Assembly: GCA_951213105.1 (NCBI GenBank)
Contig: OX578148.1
Coordinates: 144,218,043-144,282,042, forward strand
Origin: Amaurobius ferox
Taxonomy: Eukaryota > Arthropoda > Arachnida > Araneae > Amaurobiidae
Reading direction: 5' to 3'
DNA: 64,000 nucleotides
The position numbers were made by a program, and so were the translations under genes. Every line of letters starts with the position of its first letter. Position 1 is the stretch's first letter. Under the pieces are notes generated by a model. It was not told the origin of the DNA. It searched no databases and was given only the letters and a program-made list of their open reading frames with translations. This document shows positions 10,942-23,544 of the stretch, in pieces.

Positions 10942-12135
10942 CACAGAATACTATATTCAGAAGGTTCACTCCCATAGGACCCTATGGCAACATTTTTAAC
11001 ATGGGATGTCGCATAGACACTAGAGCTCGTGAGTTGGACCCAAGGTCTATTGAAAGGTAAGGTTGGCCAAAGATTGTACGCCAACAGCTGGAATTCTCCC
11101 CTCCCTTCGCGAATGACGTCACTGGTCCCAAAGACAGGTCCGTAGCCCGTTGCTGTCATAAGAAATACATTGAATACCGCAGCAATTTTCTTAATTTAAA
11201 TATACATCACATAGTATATTGAAATTTCTACCGAGTAAATGATAGATTACATTTCATTATTCATATATAAGAATATAATATTAAATAAAACTAGCTAACT
11301 AGTTATGGTAAATTTTATTTAGGACTGTATTGTTAGAGTTGTTTTTAAGCATCTCTAACGATGATATTAGCAATTGAGCTGTTTAAACTATGCTAAAATA
11401 TTTTCTGCATTTTAAAATTGTTATTAGTTTTTCTTTAATAATAATAAGTAACATAATAAAATATCGGAGGATTTAGCTAAAATACAAGACACTATTATTC
11501 TATCTGAGACTAGAATAATAAGCCACCAAAACCTGTCCATTTTTATCGAACTGCTTTAAAATATCATGCTTGTAGACTTGACATGATAAAATAAATTAGA
11601 AGACAGTGAATGATTTGCTGAATGTAATTCAAAAATAGTTTTCAGAATTATAGAAATAAATAAATATGTGACGTCCTTAAAGATTTCAGGCAAAAAAATG
11701 CTCGTATTATTTTTTTTTTCATAATGAAATTGATATATGTACGAAATCTAATTATTTAAAGACTTCTCTGAATGCGAACAAATGTGGAAATCATATTTTG
11801 TACGATACAAAAGATCAGTACAATTATTTTCTTTAATTATGTATTATCATTGTTTCATTATGGTCAAAAAATTGAATTATTCAGGAAATTAAATGAGCAC
11901 TGAATTTCATATAACGACAGGCAATTTTTGAATATGGGTACTTCATGATAAAAAAAGTAAAGGGATAGGATGAGATATTGATTAGATAAGTTCAGTTTTG
12001 ACCAGATTTTGAAAATGCCTTTCATAAAGGAACGTCTACCGAAATTGTGCCTTACGCTATATGTTTGAAAATCAATGAAAGCTAACACGTTCAACCAGTC
12101 AGTAGGTTTTAATCAATTGCGTCGACAGAAAAAAT

Positions 12136-14146
12136 GGGGGGGGGGGCGATAATGAAATGAGTTGCTTCCTATTTCTGCTAATATCCTTCCTTCTAACTTC
12201 AATAGTTTTCGATAGGTTTCTGGGGGGGGGGGGGGGGGGGGGGTATATCTCCCAATACCTCTTTAGTGGCTTTACTAGATTTGATCTCACGATCTTTCAA
12301 CTAATTCTGGCGTTACAATGGTCAGTGATCAAATGACTGGGTTACGGATTTTCCCCTATGGGAGAGAAGGATAATTTTAAAATTGGCCATTCTATAAAGG
12401 AGGAATGCCTTCATGGAGGACATTTTAAGGGAAGCTGCGTCACATTTATGTTACATGTTAGGAAAACCATGAAAACCTAACACACGCAGCCCGTTAATTC
12501 CTAACTACTAAGTCATGAGTAAACCTTAAAATTTAAAGCTCTCTCTCCATTGCTTATTCTTCATTTCTTCACGTGAATGACCAGAAATTCTTTCAACTTT
12601 TCTTTTGATGGCGTTTCTTTTCATCTGTTCATTTATGTGCCTTATTCGAAAGAAGGTTCTGGTTCTGGTATATGTTCTTACAACATCAAGAGCTATTTCA
12701 GGAAATTGTTCTTTTATTTTCAGTTGGAGGTTCTTTAAAATATTTCTTGAATTAGAAATAAAATTTCCGTGTAGTTTTAAAAAAATATCTTATAATTTGG
12801 TGACTGTTTCTACCCAGGTATCATGTGGAACAATTAAATCACCTCTTGATAAAGATTCAATCAATTTTTTGTCATTTTCGGATGTTGATTCCACTAGATA
12901 TGAATAAGTTCCTAACTGCGCTTCTTTGTGACGATATGCCAAATATCCTGCAAAAAAAAAAAATGCAAGGCTTCTTTTTCATTTACAACAGGACTGAAAT
13001 GAATGTCATGTTGAGGCTCAATGGGGGGGGGGGGGGGGGGGGGGGGCAATCTGCAGTGATGCTGCATAGTCTTTTTCTTCTAATTTGAAAAATAAAGTCG
13101 CAGTTAGTGTTTGATATTGGTTATTTTCCACACTTGTATTTATTGGCATAGGAAGTTTAGACCCAAGCAATAATGTTTTAAGTCGGGATTTGAAATCAGT
13201 AGTAAGAGGATGGTTATAAAATCGTACAAGACCTCTAATTTGGGAAAATATATTTTCTAAAGCATCTTGATTGACTCTAACTTGTCATTATGTATTTAAT
13301 ATTATTTTCTTTCATGTCATCATAAAGTCCTTTTAAGCTTGCTCTTGAAACAGGAATGCCTTTTTGGAAAGGCAGTATTGAAGTTTTAGAAATGACTCTG
13401 AGTTCCGTAATATCCGCTTGCATTTGACTTAGAATTTGCATTTGGTCATTTATATTATTTCCAAAAGCTGAGCGCTTTGATTTATTTTCATCATTAGAAA
13501 CGCGAGAGTTAAAAACATCGACACATTTTCCCATGCTTCGGAAAGGTCTGGCTAGGGACCAGTGACATCAGTAATTCCAAGAACTCTGGACAGAAGTAGG
13601 TTGCCAGAAACGAATGGCCTACCTCTCTTACTTCCATTTACTTTGAGTTGGATCAACTGGTCTACGATGCGTCTGCCAGATTTGGCGCGTTATCGCTCGC
13701 TTGGCGATTTTTTTTTAAAACGGGAGGGGAGCAAAATGTTGAGGACTGTACTTTTATAATTTTTGAAACTATAGAAATGATCAGGATTTAAAAATACATT
13801 CATCTGCAACATAAATATATTCATTAGTTTAAGTAAATTTAAATAAACATAGTTATATATAGATTAAAAAATAGACACATTGCATTGTCTCACTATAAAA
13901 CATAATGCACAAAAAATTACAAGCTAACATACTCAAAAGACTGAAATATTATATAATATTTTCAGTCTAAAAAGTATACTAGCGTTTTGATCGTTAATTA
14001 CTTGATCCTTAATTTGTTCTGGGATACTGATAATAGACTTTTTTTTTTAAATATATAAATATTCATATAGTAAATATAAAACTTGCATAAATGCACTATC
14101 GAAGTTGTGGAACTAAATCATTAATTACCCGAAGGGGGGGGGGGGG
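12136..14146. repeat. Four long G tracts inside P1
   Basis: G runs of 11 (12136-12146), 22 (12222-12243), 24 (13023-13046) and 13 (14134-14146). P2 keeps the counterpart of the last as a 12-C run (40641-40652). Such tracts can form quadruplexes and are slippage-prone. One sits within the transposase relic. Their exact lengths may be affected by sequencing error. Confidence 0.7.
12526..13534 (-). pseudogene. P-element (THAP9-like) transposase, C-terminal part
   Basis: The minus strand encodes MGKCVDVFNSRVSNDENKSK, then PFQKGIPVSRASLKGLYDDM, then after a frameshift near 13282 RVNQDALENIFSQIRGLVRF. The VNQDALENxFSxIRG block is a hallmark of P/THAP9 transposases. Further segments (TDFKSRLKTLLLGSKLPMP; WVETVTKL; VRTYTRTRTFFRIRHINEQM) continue to a stop near 12526. 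The THAP DNA-binding and N-terminal catalytic regions are absent. A 24-G run lies inside the coding part (13023-13046). Non-functional. Confidence 0.7.
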
Positions 14147-14660
14147 ATTTTCCAGCATAAGGCACTTAATAATAATTTTACATAAATATATACACATACA
14201 ATATCACATTCAACTAAGAAAAAGCTATCCAAATATCAATTATTCCACATTTTATAAAAATACGAAAAATATTTTTTAACTAATTATACCACTACCTCTT
14301 AAAATTTAGTCTAATCCGGCAGTAATAACACAGCACTAATTTCGTATGATGAACACACGTATACTTATATGAACACGGGTATACTTATGAACACGTGTAT
14401 ACTTATAATGAACACGTATGTAGAATGGTGATAACTAAAATTTTTTCAATTTTAATAAAAATAAATTACATACCCTGTAACGCAACCAGTTTTCTTTTAT
14501 CAATCCATTTCTATGAAATGATCTAAACACTTAAATAATCCTTTTTAACGTTACTCAAACCACGCTAGTCTGTTGTTCTACGTTTTCGTCGAGCGAAATA
14601 GGGTTATAACATTGAAAATCATGTTGGACTCAAAAAAGAACATCGCCAAGCGGTCAGACC

Positions 14661-15413
14661 TGTTGGAAACTTGGTTCTGTTTTCGTCGCGATTCTCGTTA
14701 TCGCGGGAACGTGTTTACATTTTTAGAATGGTTTTACCGTTCTCGTGAACGACTCGTGACGAGAACAGAACATGCCATTCATGCAAATCGCCTTCTCGCC
14801 ACGCGCGCATCCTGTTTTGCATATAGTGAGGGCACTGCCGTCAACGGTTGAGTTCCGGAGCGTACCCATCACGGTGTATATATGATAGGACACATTCTCA
14901 GTTAGACAGACCTTCAGACTTTCTAGTAGAGGTAGTAGACCTTTAGACCTTTAGACCGGCAGGAGTTCAGACCTTGAGAGGTAGACCTTGATCAGACAGA
15001 GAGCAGTCTGACTTGTAATGCCATGACGTGTGACCTGATGATGGTGGCTTCGTTAACGTGCACGGCATTTGTGGTAAAGTAGCTGTTTTCTACTTACCGA
15101 AGTTATAGTAAGTGAACGTGTAACTAAGAGTGTGTGCCTTGTCATAAACTGTTTACAAACCTTTTTCATGAGCTTGCTAGCTCATTGTATATACTTTTGC
15201 TTTGCAACGAATGTTACAGTGATTTTGTAACCTTAAATTGTGCAATGGATCTCACAAGAATAAAATTGTGTTTGTGTTTGACGAACTTGCTTTCTTGAAA
15301 TACACTTCACTACTGCGTATCATCCTCTACTAAAATTTCTACCAGCACTTCAGAGTTATAAGGAAATGGCCAAACACAGCAAAATTTTCTAAATGACTTT
15401 CTAGTCGCCAGCA
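14661..15413 (+). repeat. 5' LTR of A2
   Basis: TGTTGGAAAC to GTCGCCAGCA, 753 bp. A TATA-like gtgtatatatgat lies near 14873, hairpin ATGAGCTTGCTAGCTCAT near 15170, and AATAAAA near 15261. It is followed by the primer site aggttacgggcccc. It is shorter than the A1 LTR because the segment after the TATA box differs. Confidence 0.85.
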
Positions 15414-15574
15414 TATTAGGTTACGGGCCCCAGTATGTCAAGGCCATAACTTTTATCCTTATAAAGCAGCAGTGAAGAGTTGAGAATTCCATCGACGGGG
15501 GTCGCGAGCGGCGCCATTTGCATCAAGCAGAAAAGTAAACAGAGCACTCTAGTCACAGTTAAAGGTTAAAGACT

Positions 15575-15889
15575 ATGGAGGTGAGCAATGGCATAGAAGC
15601 GTTGAACAGGGACAATTACGTCACCTGGCGTAATGAAATTTCTTTTATCCTAAAAGGAGAAGGATGCTATGGCCATGTCAACCGTACTGCATTGCCAGTC
15701 AACGAGTCTACGTCACGACGCGAGCGAGAGGAGCACATGCGCAGCAGCGACCGCGCACTTTCCATCCTATTTCGAAACATATCGGCGGAATACAGAGAAC
15801 TGCTCGATATCAGCGACAGCCCGGCGGATGCGTGGGAGAAGTTGGAGGCGCATTTTGAGGCCCCAACGCACGCTAACTTAGTTCATCTG
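15575..15889 (+). pseudogene. gag: A2 gag, N-terminal part
   Basis: Begins MEVSNGIEALNRDNYVTWRN and runs to FEAPTHANLVHL, where A3 has inserted (TSD ATCTG at 15885-15889). The reading frame to this point is intact and the start equals that of A1 and A3 gag. It joins the frame at 23545 once A3 is removed. Confidence 0.8.
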
Positions 15890-16864
15890 TGATGGCTAAT
15901 TATAACAGCATAACATAACCTGTTGGTATATATTATATTATATAAGTTAAATCAAATGTTCGTTGAAAATTTAAGTAGTGTTGCAGCTATAACAACGTCA
16001 AAGGGTAGTTGTAGAAAAACAAGTACCTGTAGAGGTGTTAAAGAAGAACAGTTCCAGTTTAGTTCAAAATCACTTTTATTGAAGAGTGGATTGAATCCAT
16101 TGCATTTGCTTACAAAATATTTCATGAAAAACAGTAAAGCAAAACAAAGCATGCTATGTACAAAAACATGAGCTCTACAGCTCATTCGAAGGCTTTCAGT
16201 AATAGTTCCACGCTTAGACACGTTTCTGGTTTAAGCAGTATTTACACGAGTAAGTAGAATAAAACATTTCAACTTACGTAACCACGTGCAATTTCCAACG
16301 CCACCACTAGCTGGGCACACGCTATGGCAAAAACTTTAAACTTCCCGGATCAGCACTAGATAAAGTCCACAACACGGAAAACATGGTCTCCATAACTGAG
16401 AACCACAAAAACTACTTAGTTTAATTTAAACATCTGCGTCCACCGATAAACATTTATCGTAACCTTCGACTACGTCGAACATGACTTTATGTAGATCCGT
16501 CTGCCCGATCTAGATCCTTCTAGATCCTTCCGTCGATCAGTATATCGATCCGTCAAGCTGATCTATCAAGCAAGCTATCAAGCGAGCTTCCGTGATATCA
16601 AGCGATCTAGCGATCTACCTTAAACCAGAAAAGTGTCTAGCCTTTATATCCAACGATGGGTGCGTTCCGGAACATAACCGTTGCCGGCAACGCCCTCTGG
16701 ATATGCAAAACAGGATGCGTGAGCGGCGAGAAAGGTGATTTGCATGATAAGCCAAGTCTTGTCCACATCGCGATTCGTTCACGAGAACGGAAAAATCATT
16801 TTATAATGACGTCACGCTCCCGCAAAACGAGAATCGCGACGTAAACAAAACCAAGTTTCCAACA
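15890..16864 (-). repeat. 3' LTR of A3
   Basis: TGTTGGAAAC to GCCATCA on the minus strand, 975 bp. It matches the 5' LTR (22530-23539) closely, but lacks a block of about 48 bp present there. Both contain clustered gatctagatccttctagatcc and tcaagc repeats. Confidence 0.85.
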
Positions 16865-17254
16865 ATCGGCCCCCTCATGCAAAAACACCAACTCTCGGCG
16901 CCCATGCTTTCATCCAACAAAAGGTTACTCTAAGAATTAAGGTCAAAAATATCAAGGTTCTTAGTATCCTAAAAACATAATGTATGCATACACAAAATTT
17001 TATACATTAAAGAAATTTATAATACTTATAACATTCTAGAAAGTGAACAGCCTTTTCTATATCTCAAAATGGCAACAATCAAATAAGTACACTTCTGTAT
17101 AATGCAGATCATAAGCATTCTTTAAATTACATGTTTAAGGATAACATAGTAAAAGAAACTGAGTATAACCATACTATTGCCCTTCTTAAGTACTAGCTCA
17201 TACTAAAGAAAGCTATTTCTTTACTATTTTGAAAATTTATAGAAACATTAAGTT

Positions 17255-17740
17255 TAAAATTTAAAAATCTAAGATATCAAAAAATTAAGCTCTAGAAAAT
17301 TTAGGTATAGTTATTAAATTTAATATTAAAGATTAAAAAATTTATTATACATATCAGATTCAAGTTGTAGAAAATTTAGTGTATAACTATGAAATTTAAC
17401 ATTTAAGATTAAAAATTTTAAGTCCAAACATCAAATTCAAGTTGTAGAAAATGTAATGTATAACTATTAAATTTAACATTTAAGATTAAAAATTTAAGTC
17501 CAAACATTAAATTCAAGTTGTAGAAAATTTAGTGTATAACTATGAAATTTAAGATTAAAAATTTCAAGTCCAAACATCAAATTCAAGTTGTAGAAAATGT
17601 AATGTATAACTATTAAATTTAACATTTAAGATTAAAAATTTAAGTCCAAACATTAAATTCAAGTTGTAGAAAATTTAGAGTATAACTATGAAATTTAACA
17701 TTTAAGATTAAAAATTTTAAGTCTTATTATCTTAGCCTAT
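17255..17740 (-). repeat. Tandem repeat tail of A3, unit about 70-78 bp
   Basis: At least five units contain caagttgtagaaaat.ta.tgtataactat and aagattaaaaatttaagtcc. Two variants alternate (aatttagtgtataactatg and aatgtaatgtataactatt), giving a dimeric higher-order period of about 150 bp. Related units occur at the same place, upstream of the polypurine tract, in A1 (46260-46560) and A2 (26515-26660), so the tail belongs to the family. Confidence 0.7.
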
Positions 17741-18110
17741 GACTAGTATACAATATAAATACCCAATACAATGGCAATGATAATAAAAGATACAGAAGGT
17801 AAACATACATATGAGATAAGCACAGATTAAAAATTTTATGATTCATGTGAATTATATCAATAATGTACATTCAGACACATATTTTATTCACATAAGCAAA
17901 AATGCATTACGCGTGTAGTAAAAATGGATATATATTTTTCAAGTGTAATGTGAGAAAAGTAACAGTTCATTGTCACATAACAATATATACTCAAGATATA
18001 TTTCATTTGTATCAATGAGAGAGGAATAAATCATAAGATACCCTAACCATTTATACTTTGAAAAATGTGTAAAAACTTTTAAAGAAAAATTTCTATTTAA
18101 ACAGTTAAAT

Positions 18111-19500
18111 TTACATTTTAAAGATATCATTACTAAATTTTAAAACTCTATCTTTAGTCATTGGTTTTGTGAAGTAATCTGCTACGTTATCTTTAGTATT
18201 GACAAAGTTAATTTTAAAAGACTCATTTACAACTAAGTTCCTTAGAAAGTGATACTTTATATCTATGTGCTTAGTTCTACTATTCTCAATTGGAGAATTT
18301 GAAAAATTTATTGCTGCCTGGTTGTCACAAAATATTATACAATTATTTTTGTTAAATTTTAAACCTAGCTTTTTACATTCCTCAATAACGTTTTGCATCC
18401 ATATCATTTCTTTAGCGACCTCTGCCAACGAAACATATTCAGCTTCCATCGTTGACAGACTAACACACTTGTGCTTAAATGTTTGCCAAGAAATTGGTAC
18501 TTTATCAATCAAGAACAACATACCACCAAGTGACACTCTGTCATCTCTATTGGCTGCAAAATCTGAGTCTGAGTAGCAGTTTAGCCTTAAATCACAAATA
18601 TTTGACAAATTGAACATATACTCTCTGGTCTTTTCAACATATCCCAATAATTTTAATAATGCATCCCAATGCTTTATTCCTGGATTCTCCTGAAACTGAG
18701 ATAGTATATTCACTGCATAGCATATGTCTGGTCTAGTTCTGCTAGACAGATAGGCTAGGCATCCAATCAAGCTTCTGTAAGGGAAACCCTGCATTTGTGT
18801 TAATTCACTATCATTCATTGGGCAATCAATCTTACTTAAGATGTTACCCTTTGCAATAGGTAGTGAGGAAATTGGATATTTGAACCTTTTAAACATCTGA
18901 CAAACTTTGTCAATGTAATCACCTTGATGTATATAAAATTTGTCTTCAATCTGCTTAAATTCCACACCCAAAAGTCTTTTGACTTTTCCTAATTCTTTGA
19001 TATCAAATTCTTTACTCAAAAGTGAAACAGTATGGTTTATATCATTTTGTTGTTTAGCAAACAAAATTATGTCGTCTACGTAAACCAGCATTAATACTTT
19101 ATTCTGATATATATAAGCACAGTTGCACCATTTAAATTTAAAAGAGTTCAATTTTTTCAAGGTGGTGTCAAGCTCTGTATACCATTCCCTTCCGCTTTGG
19201 TGAAGGCCATATATTGCTTTCTTAAGCAAACAAACATATTGAGGTTGGTTAGGATCGACATATCCATGTGGTTGTTTCAAGAAAATTTTATCATTCAACT
19301 TTGCATAAAGATATGCGGACTTAATGTCCAGTTGAAAATGTTTCCATTTAAGCATGCAAACGAATATGGAGAAGAAGGCTCTGATTAAACTAAAATTAAT
19401 CACAGGGCTAAACACTTCATCATATGAGTCCCCCTTTATCTGGGTATATCCTTGAGCTACTAGGCGAGCTTTGAATCTTTTGACATTTCCCCTTTCATCC
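18111..19500 (-). pseudogene. pol: A3 reverse transcriptase and RNase H
   Basis: An open frame of more than 430 codons. RT motifs include DIKSAYLYAKLNDKIFLKQP, AIYGLHQSGREWY and the catalytic VYVDDIILFAK (about 19059-19095). RNase H follows with SSRTRPDICYAVN, CYSDSDFAANRDD, LSTMEAEYVSLAE, CDNQAAINFSNS and TKHIDIKYHF, the usual copia order, ending at 18111. It is separated from the integrase part by a frameshift near 19500. The domain itself looks undamaged; it is scored as a pseudogene only because Gag-Pol continuity is lost upstream. Confidence 0.85.
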
Positions 19501-21329
19501 TTCTCTAATGGTATAAACCCATCTACTTCCGATAATTTTTTGTTGTGAGATGGGTGCAGGCACTAAGTCCCAGACACCCCTCTCCTGCATTGTAGCTATT
19601 TCATCATCCATGGCTTTTTGCCATTTATCGGACTGGGGAGATTCTATTGCCGATCTATAGCTCTTGGGTATCAAGATCTCAACATTGCTTGCTTCCGGTT
19701 TTCTTTTGATATCACTTACCCCCTTTTTCTCTCTAAAATTAAACATTTGCTGATCATAATGAATGTTAGCTTTTCCACAAAACTTTCTGACATTATTATG
19801 AGATCTCAGCCTTTTATTGTCACCTTTTACTGAGTAGTAAATATCCGTCCTACTCCCATTAGGCCTAGGTACTGCTTTCCGTATCCAGTTAATATCTGAG
19901 CAGGGTGTCAGACCAGAATCAGCAAGAGAGTCCTCATCCCCACTAGATTCACTAGTGTCACGGCTCTCACCTGCTTCTTCCTCTGACACTCCTCCCAAGC
20001 ATTCTGATTCCGAGTCAATCGACTGAGCAACGTTCGATTTCCTCAAGATGATTCCTTTAGGGTAATTAGGGTCCAGGACGCCTTCCGCTGCCTCTCCTTC
20101 CTCAAATTACAAGTTTCCTCAACTTTCTTTTTACTTGCTATATAAATCCTATAGCCTTTGGTGCTTTCGGCATAACCGACCATAATTCCTACTTGGGCTC
20201 TCATATCCAACTTATTCCTAATTTGTTTGGCTGTGCCCACATAGGCTTTGCACCCAAAAACTTTGAGGTGAGCAACGGCTGGCTTCCTTCCATAATATAA
20301 CTCGTGTGGAGTTTTGGTTTTGAACTTATGACATATCCTGTTCTTGGTGTGTGTAAAACACAAAATCGCTTCTGCCCACATCCTGTTATCAACCTGACTT
20401 TGATCAAGCATAGCTTTTACACAATCTAGTGCAGTTAGATTAAATCTCTCAGAAACCCCGTTCTGTTCGGGCGTATATACATTTGACCTTTCTGATTTAA
20501 TCCCCAATTTATTTAAGTATGCCTTGAACTGGTTATGGCAGAACTCCATACCATTGTCCGTACGGATACACAAAATCTTTTTGCCTAGCTGCCTCTCTTC
20601 CTTAGCTTGGAATTCCTTAAATATTCTAAACACCGCTGATTTTTGTTTCATTATATACACAAACACTTTCCGGCTGAAGTCGTCAGTTATTGTCAAAAAG
20701 TATCTGTTTTTGCCCATTGAAGCTGTAGGTAAGGGACCACACACATCCATATGGAGTAATTGTAAAGGTTTAGTGGACCTTATCCTACCAATTGGCTTAA
20801 AAGAAATTCTCTTAGACTTTGCTAATTTACAATGCGTACAATTAATTTTTGCATATTTTAGTCTAGGGAGTCCATTAGCTGCGGAAACTTTACTTGTCTG
20901 ATATAAATAATCAGTGTTAATGTGGCAATATCTCCTATGCCAGAGTTCCGTTTTATTTAAAACCTCAGAAACCGAACAACTTGGTTTATCATTAACTTTT
21001 CCTTTTGACCTCGACTTCACCTCAGAGTTATGTTTACTTTTATTTACACTAGGCAAATTTTTCATTTTGTTAATACTGGTTTTCTTATTTAGGCGTTTTC
21101 TATCTTTCTTACAATCTTTATCCCTATCCTGATCCTTTCCTTTAGTTTTACGGTCTTCAATATTGTTATTTACAGTCTGAACTTCGTATTGAGGTTTTAA
21201 AAAATATAAGCCTTCTTTTCGTTTAGCATAGAAGAATTTTTCTCCCTTTGGAGTGTAAAACCACAATACCCCATTAGCCCCTTTAAATGTATACCCCTGT
21301 TCCTCAAGAACAGATGCGGCTAATAAGTT
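19495..21329 (-). pseudogene. pol: A3 integrase and linker
   Basis: Contains the pre-integrase HHCC-type segment LWHRRYCHINTDYLYQT...NCTHCKLAKSKR and the integrase core with LLHMDVCGPL, RTDNGMEFC and EQNGVSERFN (the D, D35, E triad present). The conserved LKVFGCKAYVGTAKQ block and an acidic linker follow. A TGA replaces CGA right after PKLR at about 21330, a frameshift lies near 20046-20105, and another near 19500. The core triad is intact, unlike in A2. Confidence 0.8.
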
Positions 21330-22367
21330 TCATCTTAACTTAGGCGAAAACATTACATCAGACAAAACAATATCACTTCTTACGTTCTTAAACTGAACAA
21401 ACATTTTGACCGTACCGATAGCCTCAACTGGGCTCTCAATATCACCCACTGCTAGAGACATAGATGCACCTTTGCTTTCCTTAAATTTTGAGAATAGATT
21501 AATATCATTGCAAAAGTGCCGCGTAGAAGCGGTGTCAATTACCCAGCTGAGTCTATCGCTAGGATCCTGCACAGTATTTGCTTCAATTCTAGCAGAAGAA
21601 TATAATTCAATTATATTTGAGCTAGACTTAAGAGTAGGGCAATTTCTCTTTAAATGACCAGCCTTTTTACAAAAATAACACGGTCCTATGACCTTTTTAA
21701 CTGGTTTAACATTTTTAAACACTTTGTTATTTTTACATTTTACATTTACATTACTTTGAGACAAGAATACAGATGAATTCTGACTTACGTTGTTTCTGTC
21801 ACTACGGAGTTGCCGGATACGTCCTTCCTCCTCTGACAACTCACGTTGGATTTTCTCCTTGTCCTCCCATCTGTAGATTTGTTGGATCATTCCATGAAAG
21901 TCGTCCGAGAGGTATCTAATGGCCTGGAATGCCACATAGACACTTTCCACCGGGTGCTTAACGTCCTTCAGTTTGGCGACCGCTTTCTTTAGACGTGTGC
22001 AGAAGATATCCACAGGTTCATCTGGCTCCGGACGCAGGTTGAAGAAATCATCAAGTAAGCGCACTAGGTTGGAGCGAGTCGGCGCTTCGAAGTGCGTTTT
22101 TAACTTATCCCACGCATCTGCCGGATCGTCGTTAATGTCAATTAACTCTTGGTAGTCAGATGAAACGTTCTGGAACAGGATCGCTAACGTGCGGTCCTTT
22201 CTGCGCATGTGTTCTTCATAATCACGCCGTGACGTCTTATCATCCACCGGTAACGCTGTTCGGTCTACAAATCCGAAACAGCCCTCTCCTTTCAGAGCGA
22301 ATGAAACTTCATTCCTCCATGTGACGTAATTGTCTCTTGTTAATGCAGTAATTTTATTTGCCTCCAT
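21330..22367 (-). CDS. gag: A3 Gag, zinc knuckle and protease start
   Basis: 345 codons from MEANKITALTRDNYVTWRNE. Gag region to about residue 200, CCHC knuckle CYFCKKAGHLKRNC (about 229-242), protease motif WVIDTASTRHFCN (about 276-288) and LAVGDIESPVEAIG. The frame ends at a TGA that replaces an Arg codon in the conserved PKLRRNLL block, so translation would stop inside the protease. A truncated Gag could still be made. Confidence 0.85.
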   Translation of the reverse strand: MEANKITALTRDNYVTWRNEVSFALKGEGCFGFVDRTALPVDDKTSRRDYEEHMRRKDRTLAILFQNVSSDYQELIDINDDPADAWDKLKTHFEAPTRSNLVRLLDDFFNLRPEPDEPVDIFCTRLKKAVAKLKDVKHPVESVYVAFQAIRYLSDDFHGMIQQIYRWEDKEKIQRELSEEEGRIRQLRSDRNNVSQNSSVFLSQSNVNVKCKNNKVFKNVKPVKKVIGPCYFCKKAGHLKRNCPTLKSSSNIIELYSSARIEANTVQDPSDRLSWVIDTASTRHFCNDINLFSKFKESKGASMSLAVGDIESPVEAIGTVKMFVQFKNVRSDIVLSDVMFSPKLR

Positions 22368-22529
22368 GGCAAGGTGGCCTTTTGGAACTGAACTGAACAG
22401 TTTTTTTGTTTATGCTTTCGTCGACATGCAAATGGCGCCGTCCGCGGCCCCCGTCGACAGGATTCTTTGCTGGAACACTAACACTTCTGAATTTTTAAAG
22501 TTGTTATGGGGAGCACTGGGCCCATAACC

Positions 22530-23539
22530 TGATGGCAAATTTGTAACAGCATAACATAACCTGTTGGTATATATTATATTATATAAGTTAAATCAAATGT
22601 TCGTTGAAAATTTAAGTAGTGTTGCAGCTATAACAACGTCAAAGGGTAGTTGTTGATGTTGAAACCCAGACCATCCGACCTACAGTCAAAGGGTAGTTGT
22701 AGAAATACAAGTAGCTGTAGAGGTGTTAAAAGAGAACAGTTCCAGTTTAGTTCAAAATCACTTTTATTGAAGAGTGAATCCGTTGCATTTGCTTACAAAA
22801 TATTTCATGAAAAACAGTAAAGCAAAACAAAGCATGCTATGTACAAAAACATGAGCTCTACAGCTCATTCGAAGGCTTTCAGTAAGAGTTCCACGCTTAG
22901 ACACGTTTCTGGTTTAAGCAGTATTTACACGAGTAAGTAGAATAAAACATTTCAACTTACGTAACCACGTGCAATTTCCAACGCCACCACTAGCTGGGCA
23001 CACGCTATGGCAAAAACTTTAAACCTCCCGGATCAGCACTAGATAAAGTCCACAACACGGAAAACATGGTCTCCATAACTGAGAACTACTTAGTTTAATT
23101 TAAACATCCGCGTCCACCGATAAACATTTATCGTAACCTTCGACTACGTCGAACATGACTTTATGTAGATCCGTCTGCCCGATCTAGATCCTTCTAGATC
23201 CTTCCGTCGATCAGTATATCGATCCGTCAAGCTGATCTATCAAGCAAGCTATCAAGCGAGCTTCCGTGATATCAAGCGATCTAGCGATCTACCTTAAACC
23301 AGAAAAGTGTCTAGCCTTTATATCCAACGATGGGTGCGTTCCGGAACATAACCGTTGCCGGCAACGCCCTCTGGATATGCAAAACAGGATGCGTGAGCGG
23401 CGAGAAAGGTGATTTGCAAGATAAGCCAAGTCTTGTCCACATCGCGATTCGTTCACGAGAACGGAAAAATCATTTTAATAATGACGTCACGCTCCCACAA
23501 AACGAGAATCGCGATGTAAACAAAACCAAGTTTCCAACA
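22530..23539 (-). repeat. 5' LTR of A3 with private insertion
   Basis: 1010 bp, ends as in the 3' LTR. About 48 bp near 22652-22699 (starting tgatgttgaaacccagacc) is absent from the 3' LTR and ends with a second copy of gtcaaagggtagttgt, as after a duplication plus filler. The two LTRs were identical at insertion, so this change came later. Confidence 0.8.
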
Positions 23540-23544
23540 ATCTG

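Larger units (their letters stand above)
15890..23539 (-). mobile_element. A3: near-complete family A copia inside A2
   Basis: Minus orientation, 7650 bp, flanked by ATCTG (15885-15889 and 23540-23544). 5' LTR 22530-23539, primer site ggttatgggcccag just inside (about 22516-22529), gag-protease, integrase, reverse transcriptase and RNase H in copia order, then a tandem-repeat tail, polypurine tract GCATGAGGGGGCCGAT (16865-16880) and 3' LTR 15890-16864. Only three coding lesions are visible: one stop and two frameshifts. It is the best-preserved retrotransposon here. Confidence 0.85.

Noticed and set aside
12605..12907. 100-codon plus-strand frame in P1
   Set aside because: It is antisense to the P transposase C-terminus.
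14573..14851. Short frames at LTR starts (also 26902-27093, 16656-16844, 23330-23611)
   Set aside because: They read through family A LTRs, recur only because the LTRs are repeated, and show no conserved protein feature.
15020..15060. CTGATGATGG in family A LTRs as a hammerhead core
   Set aside because: No following stem plus GAAA at the right spacing, unlike 2382-2407.
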